The notes under the pieces are model-generated. The model searched no databases. It saw only the letters and a list, made by a program, of their open reading frames with translations, and was not told the DNA's origin. A stretch of 58,513 nt of DNA from Arthrobacter sp. E3 (lineage in GTDB: Bacteria; Actinomycetota; Actinomycetes; Actinomycetales; Micrococcaceae): positions 1 to 58,513 of the forward strand of contig NZ_JAFMPX010000023.1 in NCBI RefSeq assembly GCF_017353415.1, in the 5' to 3' direction. This document shows positions 26,601 through 37,165 of the stretch, piece after piece; within the stretch, counting starts at the first letter, position 1; each line of letters opens with the position of its first letter. The translations under genes and the position numbers were made by a program.

Positions 26601-26638
26601 CGGCCCTGGTTCCGCCCCACAGGACGCCACCAGGGCCG
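26601..26638 (-). terminator. Terminator hairpin after aconitase
   Basis: CGGCCCTGGT (26601-26610) and ACCAGGGCCG (26629-26638) form a 10-base-pair GC-rich stem with an 18-base loop, 13 bases after the aconitase stop. Confidence 0.55.
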
Positions 26639-26650
26639 CAGCCGTAATAC

Positions 26651-30284
<3,634 letters not shown>

Positions 30285-30338
30285 CGCAACATGCAGTTTC
30301 AGGCCCTCGTGCAGTTTCAGGGCGCCTAAGATCATTAG

Positions 30339-31223
30339 ATGGAATTCTCTGCTGTCAAGGCCCTGCGCTGTCCCCATTGCGGACAAGGATTTTCCACACC
30401 GCAGGCCATGGACCATTCACTGGCCTGTGACTCGGGCCATAGCTTCGACATTGCACGCCAGGGGTACCTTAACCTGCTCACTGGCCCTGGCACCAAGTTC
30501 GTCCCCGACACGGCAGCCATGGTGGCTGCCCGCGATGCCTTTCTGAACGCCGGGCACTACCAACCCCTGAGCGACGCACTGGCCAAGCAGGTAGGGCAAC
30601 TGCTTGCCGGGCCTGATTCGCAGCTCATCGTCGACGCCGGAACCGGCACCGGCCACTACCTGCACCAGGTGCTTGCGGCGTTCTCCCTCAGCGCTCGCAG
30701 GCCGGCGGCCGTGGGCCTTGACATCTCGAAGTTTGCTTTGCGCAGAGCCGCGCGACTAAACCCGGATGCTTTGAACATTGTGTGGGACCTGTGGCGCGAG
30801 TTGCCGTTGGGAACCGGCACTGCCGACGTCGTGCTTGTCATATTCGCCCCGCGCAATGCCAGCGAATTTGCCCGCATCCTGAAGCCCTGCGGCGCATTGG
30901 TTGTGGTGACCCCACTGCCAGAACACCTGGCGGAAATCGCTGCTGAGGTGGGCATGCTCGGCATTCAAGACGATAAGGAATCTGCGTTGGTGGCGGCGAT
31001 GGAGGGCCACTTCAGGCCAGTTCAAACCCAGGAGATAGAGACCGAATTGCAGCTGAGCCCAGCCGACGTTGAAAACGTGGCGCTCATGGGCCCGGCCGGA
31101 CACCATCTGGACCCCTTGGTGCTTCGAGAGCGCCTGGCCCGGCTGCCGGAGCGCACAGCTGCGACGGCAGCGTTTCGCATTTCCGTCTTCCGCCTACTGC
31201 CGGTCGGCCAGGTTGCTGATTGA
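30339..31223 (+). CDS. Putative rRNA (guanine-N1) methyltransferase, RlmA family
   Basis: A 294-residue SAM-dependent methyltransferase. An N-terminal zinc ribbon (CPHCG at about 10-14 and CDSGHSF at about 31-37) is followed by FDIARQGYLNLL, typical of RlmA. The SAM motif VDAGTGTGHYL lies near 105, and FAPRNASEFARIL is the conserved catalytic-loop segment. In bacteria RlmA enzymes methylate G745 or G748 of 23S rRNA, the latter linked to tylosin resistance. The start is ATG 30339; there is no neighbour that suggests antibiotic production, so housekeeping rRNA modification is favoured. Confidence 0.85.
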   Translation: MEFSAVKALRCPHCGQGFSTPQAMDHSLACDSGHSFDIARQGYLNLLTGPGTKFVPDTAAMVAARDAFLNAGHYQPLSDALAKQVGQLLAGPDSQLIVDAGTGTGHYLHQVLAAFSLSARRPAAVGLDISKFALRRAARLNPDALNIVWDLWRELPLGTGTADVVLVIFAPRNASEFARILKPCGALVVVTPLPEHLAEIAAEVGMLGIQDDKESALVAAMEGHFRPVQTQEIETELQLSPADVENVALMGPAGHHLDPLVLRERLARLPERTAATAAFRISVFRLLPVGQVAD

Positions 31224-31257
31224 CCAGCTTGCCGCCTAACCCGGTTAGACGGCTACC

Positions 31258-31926
31258 TCAAGGGCGGCCTGAGGGATCAGGCTCGAGCGGCAGCTCCACC
31301 ATGGTTGCCCGCGGAGTCTTGGCGTACAGGTCAACATGCAGCCAGCGAAGCGTCACCTGCGTCAGCGGCCCCACCCCCAAGGCGAAGGCAGCCGTCCCCG
31401 CACCGACTACACCGCCGAGAAAAAAACCAGCCCCCACGACGGACAGCTCAATGCCTGTCCGGATGAGCCATACCGGCCAGCCGCTGACGCGAACCAAGCC
31501 CGTCATGAGCCCGTCGCGCGGGCCCGGACCCAGCCCGGCACCAATATAGAGGGCAGTGGCAAACGCCAGTAGGAATAATCCGCCCGAGAACAGCAGCACT
31601 TGCGGGATCAGCTGGCTGGCCTGCGGAATGACAGCCAAGCCAAGGTCGGCAAAAACACCCACCAGCACCGCGTTGGCAATGGTGCCAAATCCGGGCCACT
31701 GTTTCAGTGGTATCCACAGCAGAAGAACCGCGCCGCTGATGGCAATGGTGCACAACCCGAAGGAGAAGCCGGAGGTTCGGGACAGGCCCTGGGCAAAGAC
31801 ATCCCACGGCGACGCGCCAATATTGCCGCGGATCATCATGGAGATAGCCAACCCGTACATGGCCAGACCCAACATGAGCCGGACAACACGAATGCTGAGT
31901 CGGCTGGAGCCAAGGAACAAGAGCAT
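31258..31926 (-). CDS. YczE/YitT-type integral membrane protein
   Basis: A 222-residue membrane protein with about five hydrophobic helices. MIRGNIGASPWDVFAQGLS and the internal repeat IGAGLGPGPRDGLMTGL are the paired glycine-rich loops characteristic of the YczE/YyaS group. Its transport substrate or function is unknown. The tail after residue 195 is soluble. It is convergent with the RlmA-like gene and divergent from the NfeD-SPFH pair. Confidence 0.75.
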   Translation of the reverse strand: MLLFLGSSRLSIRVVRLMLGLAMYGLAISMMIRGNIGASPWDVFAQGLSRTSGFSFGLCTIAISGAVLLLWIPLKQWPGFGTIANAVLVGVFADLGLAVIPQASQLIPQVLLFSGGLFLLAFATALYIGAGLGPGPRDGLMTGLVRVSGWPVWLIRTGIELSVVGAGFFLGGVVGAGTAAFALGVGPLTQVTLRWLHVDLYAKTPRATMVELPLEPDPSGRP

Positions 31927-32110
31927 TCACCCAGTTTAGTAGGGCTCCACCTGTGGCGATGGGCCATTGCACCAAAAGAGCTGGACTGCGCACTGCGGCA
32001 CGGGTTTCTACCCGCTGGGAATCCCATGAGAGACCGTCTTCTACCCAGACTTTCCCAGCCCCGCGTAGTAGGCTCGTATATACGCCAAATAAGTCTCTAA
32101 GGGGGACTCA

Positions 32111-32596
32111 ATGCTTGAATGGATTAACGACTTTGGCTGGATACTCTGGCTTACAGTGTTTCTGCTGTTGGCCGTTGCTGAAATGCTGACGTTGAACCTT
32201 TACTTCATTTTGATGTCCGTGGGAGCCTTGGCTGCCTTGGTGGCATTCTTGTTCCATGCGGATCTGTGGCTGCAGATCGTCATCTTCTGTGTTGTGGCCC
32301 TTGCCACTACGGTCTTGATCAGACCACTTGCGCTGTCCCATTTGCGCCGTGGACCAGCTGACCAACTCTCCAACGTGGACCGGCTGATCGGCCACAGGGC
32401 GGTTGTCCTGGAGACTGTTGGACTCGGCGGCGGTCTGGTGAAGATTGGCGGGGATATTTGGACTGCCCGGGTCACCGGCGGAGCAGACATTCCTGTCGGG
32501 GCAACTGTGGAAGTGGACGCCATCGACGGAGCCACCGCCATCATCAGCATGCCTTCTGCGCATAAGTCGGCAGGAACAGCAACAACAACAGCTTAG
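32111..32596 (+). CDS. NfeD family membrane protein
   Basis: A 161-residue protein with two to three N-terminal transmembrane segments (about residues 10-75) and a C-terminal OB-fold domain (GHRAVVLETVGLGGGLVKIG ... VGATVEVDAIDGATAIIS). Short NfeD proteins pair with SPFH/slipin proteins, and the next gene is one. They are thought to organise membrane microdomains or regulate protein turnover. ATG 32111 is preceded by AAGGGGG. Confidence 0.88.
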   Translation: MLEWINDFGWILWLTVFLLLAVAEMLTLNLYFILMSVGALAALVAFLFHADLWLQIVIFCVVALATTVLIRPLALSHLRRGPADQLSNVDRLIGHRAVVLETVGLGGGLVKIGGDIWTARVTGGADIPVGATVEVDAIDGATAIISMPSAHKSAGTATTTA

Positions 32597-32681
32597 GCAC
32601 CACGGCACGGCCGCTGCACGTTTATGGTGCGCCGTTGCGACTGTGCTGCATCAATTCTTGACATAGAAAAGAGGGGATTTC

Positions 32682-33617
32682 ATGGGAGACGGAGCTGGCA
32701 CACTTGTGTGGCTGTTTGTAGTTTTAGTCCTACTGATATTCGTAGTAATAGTTCTTGTACGTGCAGTTCGCATTATTCCGCAGGCCCGTGCCGGCGTCGT
32801 GGAGCGTTTGGGTAAATACCAGCGCACCCTCAACCCTGGCCTCACGGTCCTGATTCCTTTCGTGGACCGTCTGCTGCCGCTGCTTGACTTGCGCGAGCAG
32901 GTTGTATCATTCCCGCCCCAGCCTGTGATCACGGAAGACAACCTGGTGGTCTCCATTGACACTGTGGTCTATTTCCAAGTGACTGATCCGCGTGCCGCAA
33001 CGTACGAGATCGCGAACTACATCCAAGCAGTTGAACAGCTGACCACCACCACTCTTCGTAACGTGGTGGGCGGATTGAACCTTGAAGAGGCACTGACCTC
33101 ACGTGACCAGATTAACGGCCAGCTGCGCGGCGTCTTGGATGAAGCCACGGGCCGCTGGGGTATTCGCGTCAGCCGTGTTGAGCTGAAGGCGATCGACCCG
33201 CCACTGTCAATCCAGGACTCCATGGAAAAGCAGATGCGTGCCGAGCGTGACCGTCGTGCTGCAATTCTGACCGCTGAAGGAACGAAGCAGTCGGCTATTT
33301 TGACTGCTGAGGGTGAGCGCCAGTCTTCCATCCTGAAGGCTGAAGGTGATGCCAAAGCCGCAATCCTGCGTGCAGACGGTGAATCCCAGGCCATTCAGAA
33401 GGTGTTCAGCGCCATCCATAAGGGAAACCCCACGCAGAAGCTGCTGGCCTACCAGTACCTTCAGACGCTGCCCAAGATCGCCTCGGGAACCTCCAACAAG
33501 CTGTGGATCATTCCCAGTGAAGTCGGCGATGCCCTCAAGGGAATCGGCAACGTGCTGGGCAATACCTCCGCAGAAACGGACGACGCCGTCGACGCCGAAC
33601 TGGACTCCGGCCTGTAA
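32682..33617 (+). CDS. SPFH/band 7 (slipin, QmcA-like) membrane protein
   Basis: A 311-residue protein with one N-terminal membrane anchor (about residues 6-30, LVWLFVVLVLLIFVVIVLV) and a SPFH domain (RIIPQARAGVVERLGKYQRT ... DTVVYFQVTDPRAATYEIANY). A coiled-coil segment has repeated ILTAEGxxQ units (AAILTAEGTKQSAILTAEGE and following) and a C-terminal helical end. It forms large oligomers in membrane microdomains. It lies 85 bases after its usual partner NfeD. Confidence 0.92.
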   Translation: MGDGAGTLVWLFVVLVLLIFVVIVLVRAVRIIPQARAGVVERLGKYQRTLNPGLTVLIPFVDRLLPLLDLREQVVSFPPQPVITEDNLVVSIDTVVYFQVTDPRAATYEIANYIQAVEQLTTTTLRNVVGGLNLEEALTSRDQINGQLRGVLDEATGRWGIRVSRVELKAIDPPLSIQDSMEKQMRAERDRRAAILTAEGTKQSAILTAEGERQSSILKAEGDAKAAILRADGESQAIQKVFSAIHKGNPTQKLLAYQYLQTLPKIASGTSNKLWIIPSEVGDALKGIGNVLGNTSAETDDAVDAELDSGL

Positions 33618-33638
33618 GTCACACCACAGCATCATGCA

Positions 33639-33673
33639 CGCGGCCAAGCACGTATAATAGGTGCTTGGCCGCG
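33639..33673. terminator. Perfect 13-base-pair hairpin with TATAAT in its loop
   Basis: CGCGGCCAAGCAC (33639-33651) and GTGCTTGGCCGCG (33661-33673) are exact complements around GTATAATAG. It stands 22 bases past the SPFH gene and is followed by GCGTTTTG, so it can serve as a terminator. The loop contains a consensus -10 box, which may instead mark a promoter toward rbpA. Confidence 0.6.
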
Positions 33674-33852
33674 CGGCGTTTTGCCCGGCCTCTTCAAGGC
33701 ATTCCAACGGTGCAGGAACAACTGCCCGTTGCTATGCGTTGAGTCCATAGACGTGAAAACCTTGGCTCACCGGCACTTGGAGCCGGCTGACGAGGAAACG
33801 AAATACTGTTCCATGATTGGCTTGGGGCAGGGAACAACTTGAGGGAGAAGTC

Positions 33853-34194
33853 ATGAGCGATCGCAGCCTGCGTGGCATGCGCTTGGGCGCACAAAGCATG
33901 GAGACGGAATCAGGCGTGGAGCCGGCTCCCCGCCAGCGTGTGGAATACCGCTGTGCCGACGGTGAAGCGGTATTTGTCATGTTCTCCGCTGAGGCGGACG
34001 TCCCGGCAACCTGGATGTCCAAGACCGGCAAGGAAGCCTTGCTTGTGAACGGTGAGGCACCGGATACATCCAATGACAAGCCCGTGCGCACACACTGGGA
34101 CATGCTGCTTGAACGCCGCAGCCTGCCGGAACTGGAAACCATTCTGGCTGACCGGCTGACCTTCCTGCGTCAAAAGCGCGGCGAAAAGGTCTAA
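33853..34194 (+). CDS. rbpA: RNA polymerase-binding protein RbpA
   Basis: A 113-residue transcription activator found only in actinobacteria. SDRSLRGMRLGAQSMETE is the N-terminal tail that contacts the polymerase; the central barrel contains YRCADGEAVFVMFSAEAD; WMSKTGKEALL is the basic linker and HWDMLLERRSLPELETILAD the sigma-interacting domain. It stabilises open complexes with the principal sigma factor. ATG 33853 has GGGAGAAG upstream; a 12-residue upstream extension is unlikely. Confidence 0.95.
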   Translation: MSDRSLRGMRLGAQSMETESGVEPAPRQRVEYRCADGEAVFVMFSAEADVPATWMSKTGKEALLVNGEAPDTSNDKPVRTHWDMLLERRSLPELETILADRLTFLRQKRGEKV

Positions 34195-34200
34195 GACAGA

Positions 34201-34238
34201 AAAGGTGGGCTGCCCGTTGAATCGGGCAGCCCACCTTT
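34201..34238. terminator. Bidirectional terminator between rbpA and the mannosyltransferase gene
   Basis: GGTGGGCTGCCCG (34204-34216) and CGGGCAGCCCACC (34223-34235) form a 13-base-pair stem with loop TTGAAT, followed by TTTTTT and preceded by AAA. It can end transcripts from both convergent genes. Confidence 0.92.
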
Positions 34239-34256
34239 TTTGTGCAAAAAATCCTG

Positions 34257-34991
34257 CTACTTGGTGCGGCCTGTCAGTTTGTTCCATCGTGCGGACAAAC
34301 CCCACTTGGTAACGTTCAGCATGGCTTCCTGCACAATGTTGCCGCTCATCTTGGACGCACCAAACTCGCGTTCAACAAAAGTGATGGGGACTTCCACCAC
34401 CTTCAGACCTTTCTGACACACACGCCAGAGCATGTCGACTTGGAATCCGTATCCCACCGATTCGACGGCGTCCAAGTCCAGTGCTTCCAGGGTGCTGCGG
34501 CGGAACGCCCTGTATCCGCCGGTGACGTCCCGAATGGGTATGCCCAGCAATACACGTGAGTACAGGCTCCCGCAGGTGGAAATCACTTTGCGGTGCAGCG
34601 GCCAGTTGACCACTTTTCCACCAGGGACCCAGCGTGAACCCAGCACTAGGTCAGCACCCTGGTCAATGGCATCCAAAAGCAAAGGCAATTGCTCAGGCTG
34701 GTGGGAGCCGTCGGCATCCATCTCCACAATGACGTCATATCCAGCAGCAAGTCCCCAAGCGAACCCCGCCAAATAGGCTGCGCCGAGGCCTTCCTTGCCG
34801 GCACGGTGCAGAACACGGACCTGGGTGTCGGTGGCCGCGAATTCATCCGCCCACACCCCGGTACCGTCGGGGCTGTTGTCATCGGCAACGAGTACGTCCG
34901 AGTGGGACACTGCAGCCCGCAGGCGTGTGAGTGTTTTAGGAAGTGACTCAATTTCGTTGTAGGTGGGAATAATCGTCAGGACACGCAGCAA
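34257..34991 (-). CDS. Polyprenol monophosphomannose synthase (Ppm1 catalytic domain)
   Basis: A 244-residue GT2 glycosyltransferase transferring mannose from GDP-mannose to polyprenyl phosphate, the donor for lipoglycan and protein mannosylation. The GT-A motifs are VLTIIPTYNE near the start, DDNSPDGTG at about 37-45 and EMDADGSHQPE (DxD-type). GSLYSRVLLGIPIRDVTGGY and GFQVDMLWR are typical of dolichol-phosphate mannose synthases. It is not fused to an Lnt domain. The start TTG 34991 has GGAAAGG upstream. Confidence 0.88.
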   Translation of the reverse strand: MLRVLTIIPTYNEIESLPKTLTRLRAAVSHSDVLVADDNSPDGTGVWADEFAATDTQVRVLHRAGKEGLGAAYLAGFAWGLAAGYDVIVEMDADGSHQPEQLPLLLDAIDQGADLVLGSRWVPGGKVVNWPLHRKVISTCGSLYSRVLLGIPIRDVTGGYRAFRRSTLEALDLDAVESVGYGFQVDMLWRVCQKGLKVVEVPITFVEREFGASKMSGNIVQEAMLNVTKWGLSARWNKLTGRTK

Positions 34992-35128
34992 TTGGTGCCT
35001 TTCCGTGGTGAAGGTAAAAGTCAGTGGACCTGCGTTGCCTGGGCCGGATCGGGAACCTATTTTCCACTCACGGCAGCAGCGCAGCTAACGCCAAATCACC
35101 ATTATAGGCGAAGAAGAGGAGGCAAAAG

Positions 35129-35263
35129 ATGTGCCCACGCACCTTCGGACCAAATATGACTGTGCGCAAAACCCAGTGCATGCTTGTTTTCTACTGGTGC
35201 GTGGGCTCATCTGCCAAGCGCCGACGGAACGGTAGTCCTTGCCGACCGGTACCCTCACATTAG
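35129..35263 (+). CDS. Candidate 44-residue cysteine-containing small protein
   Basis: ATG 35129 stands 6 bases after a perfect AGGAGG (35117-35122) and opens a 44-codon frame to TAG at 35261-35263. The product has four cysteines, a hydrophobic middle (CMLVFYWCVG) and a basic end (SAKRRRNG). The ideal ribosome site in an otherwise empty 416-base gap is the main argument. I know no homologue; a chance frame or a small RNA cannot be ruled out. Confidence 0.3.
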   Translation: MCPRTFGPNMTVRKTQCMLVFYWCVGSSAKRRRNGSPCRPVPSH

Positions 35264-35307
35264 AGGTTCACCGCTCCCCCAAAACTAATGGCCGCGAGGC
35301 CCGGCTG

Positions 35308-35363
35308 TCAACACGACCCTGACCTGCACCGATGGGCATCATCGCAGGTCAGCGCCGTGTTGA
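35308..35363. terminator. Large interrupted hairpin downstream of the amidohydrolase
   Basis: The outer stem TCAACACG/CGTGTTGA (35308-35315, 35356-35363) encloses an inner stem CTGACCTGC/GCAGGTCAG (35319-35327, 35344-35352), and the loop can form a further small CGATG/CATCG pairing. Lying 45 bases past the amidohydrolase stop, it may end that transcript; it lacks a U-tract and could also be part of a structured RNA. Confidence 0.55.
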
Positions 35364-35407
35364 TCGACTATACGCGTTAGTAATTTGGGTGCAAGGCTGG
35401 CATTGAA

Positions 35408-37093
35408 TTACGCTTGATCTTCCACCTCGACAAAGTCCTCGCTGGCGTACAGTTCCCTGCCTTTATGCACAGTTTGCAGGCAACGCGGATCGTTTTCCGT
35501 GTCGAGCGCAGGCAGCAGTGGCGTACGTGCCCGGGGGTCGGTAGACCATGACTGCACTCTTTCATCGGCAACCTGAACCATGAGCTCTTCAACCTCCCAC
35601 ACGGCGAAACTAGCCGGGGCGCCAGGCACCAGCTGACCGGCCAAGGGATTTTCAGACTTGGCTGCTCGCCAACCTGCCCTGGTATGGCCGATGAATGCCG
35701 CCCGCGCGGAGATCCGTGCGCCCTGATTGTGGTGGTTTAGTGCCGCACGCACACCAGCCCACGGGTTCAACGGCGTGACAGGAGCATCAGAACCAAAACA
35801 TACCGGCACGCCCGCATTGTAAAAGCGCGCCAAGGGGTTCAGCTCCATGGCCCGCGTGGAACCGAGTCGTTGTGCGTACATACCTGTGGGGCCGCCCCAC
35901 AGCGCGTCGAAGGCGGGTTGAACGGAGACCGTGACAGCGTGCTTGGCCAAAGCCGCCATGGCTGATTCGTCCACCATTTCAGCGTGCTCCAAGCGGTGTC
36001 CTGCAGCTCTTACGGCTTCGATACCCACTTGTCGGGCTGCCTGCTCAAGCCCTGCCACAGCAATGTCCATGGCTCCATCGCCAATAACGTGGAATCCCCC
36101 ACTCAATCCCAGCTTGGAGGTGGCGGCAAAGTGCAGTGCCACTTGTTCGACGCTCAGCTGTGCCGCTCCAAACTGTGGTGTTCCACCGGAGGCTGGGGTG
36201 TCGGCATAGGGTTTGCGCAGCAGTGCAGAGCGGGATCCCAGGGACCCATCTACGTTGATGTCCCCTGCCAGCCCCAGCACCGGCACCCCCAACCCGTTGA
36301 GCACTTCACGGGCCTCATCGACGCTGGCAACCAGCTGTCCCCAATATGGCAAGACTTCCGGCAGGGCTTCTAGCGTGTCACCGGCACCACCCATTCCGGC
36401 ACCGCTTGTTAGAGCCATGAGTGCAGCCAAGTCTGCTGGGGATCCGACATGGGGTGCTCCCATTTCCGCAAGCGCCACATAGCCGTTGGCGCCAGCATGG
36501 CGCAGGGCCCGTTGCTGCACCATGGTGAGCTGTTTGTTCGTCAGTTCTCGGGCTGCATCCCTGGCCGTTGCGTGCGCCAGGCCGCTCACAAGCCCGTCGC
36601 CATCCCATCCTGGAAGATCGGCAAGACCGCAGCGCCCGGCCAGCGACGCAGACACCAGCCCGGAGTGCACGTCGACCCGAGCCAGGTACACCTCCCGCCC
36701 ACCGGATGCCCGCTCCAGTTCGGCGGCAGTCGGGAGCTGCGGATCAGCCCACTGCGAGTTGTCCCAGCCTTGCCCAAGCAACACGCCGGCGCGGGCACCA
36801 TTTCTGGCAGCTGACGCCACGCTGTCCAACAACTCCTGTGCGCCGTGCACCCCTGTCAGATCAAGCGAAGACAGCGCTAAACCGGTTTCGGTCACGTGAA
36901 CGTGGGAGTCGACAAAGCCCGGAGCCACCAGAGCCCCGCCTAGATCCACTACGCGCATGCGGGCATCCAAAAGCGAGCTGGCGGCGTGCTCGGAGCCCAC
37001 CCAAGCCACCACATCCCCGTCCACCAGCATGGCCGTGGCAAAGGGGTCGGCAGCGCTGTAAATGGAACCGTTGCGGTACAAAGTCAATGACAT
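35408..37093 (-). CDS. Amidohydrolase, YtcJ-like
   Basis: A 561-residue metal-dependent hydrolase of the amidohydrolase superfamily. The first metal motif is VDSHVHVTETG near 62-72. GGFHVIGDGAMD and AGHRLEHAEMVDE provide later His ligands, and CFGSDAPVTPLNPW holds the terminal metal Asp. The N-terminal RNGSIYSAADPFATAMLVDG is the composite beta-sandwich start. Substrates of YtcJ-like proteins are generally unknown (amides or formamides). ATG 37093 is preceded by AAAGGA. It is 72 bases downstream of the helicase on the same strand. Confidence 0.85.
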   Translation of the reverse strand: MSLTLYRNGSIYSAADPFATAMLVDGDVVAWVGSEHAASSLLDARMRVVDLGGALVAPGFVDSHVHVTETGLALSSLDLTGVHGAQELLDSVASAARNGARAGVLLGQGWDNSQWADPQLPTAAELERASGGREVYLARVDVHSGLVSASLAGRCGLADLPGWDGDGLVSGLAHATARDAARELTNKQLTMVQQRALRHAGANGYVALAEMGAPHVGSPADLAALMALTSGAGMGGAGDTLEALPEVLPYWGQLVASVDEAREVLNGLGVPVLGLAGDINVDGSLGSRSALLRKPYADTPASGGTPQFGAAQLSVEQVALHFAATSKLGLSGGFHVIGDGAMDIAVAGLEQAARQVGIEAVRAAGHRLEHAEMVDESAMAALAKHAVTVSVQPAFDALWGGPTGMYAQRLGSTRAMELNPLARFYNAGVPVCFGSDAPVTPLNPWAGVRAALNHHNQGARISARAAFIGHTRAGWRAAKSENPLAGQLVPGAPASFAVWEVEELMVQVADERVQSWSTDPRARTPLLPALDTENDPRCLQTVHKGRELYASEDFVEVEDQA

Positions 37094-37165
37094 GGAAAAG
37101 CTGTCCTTTCAACAAAGCTAAACACAGAGATGATAAAAACCCATGGCCACAGCGGCGAAGGGAAA

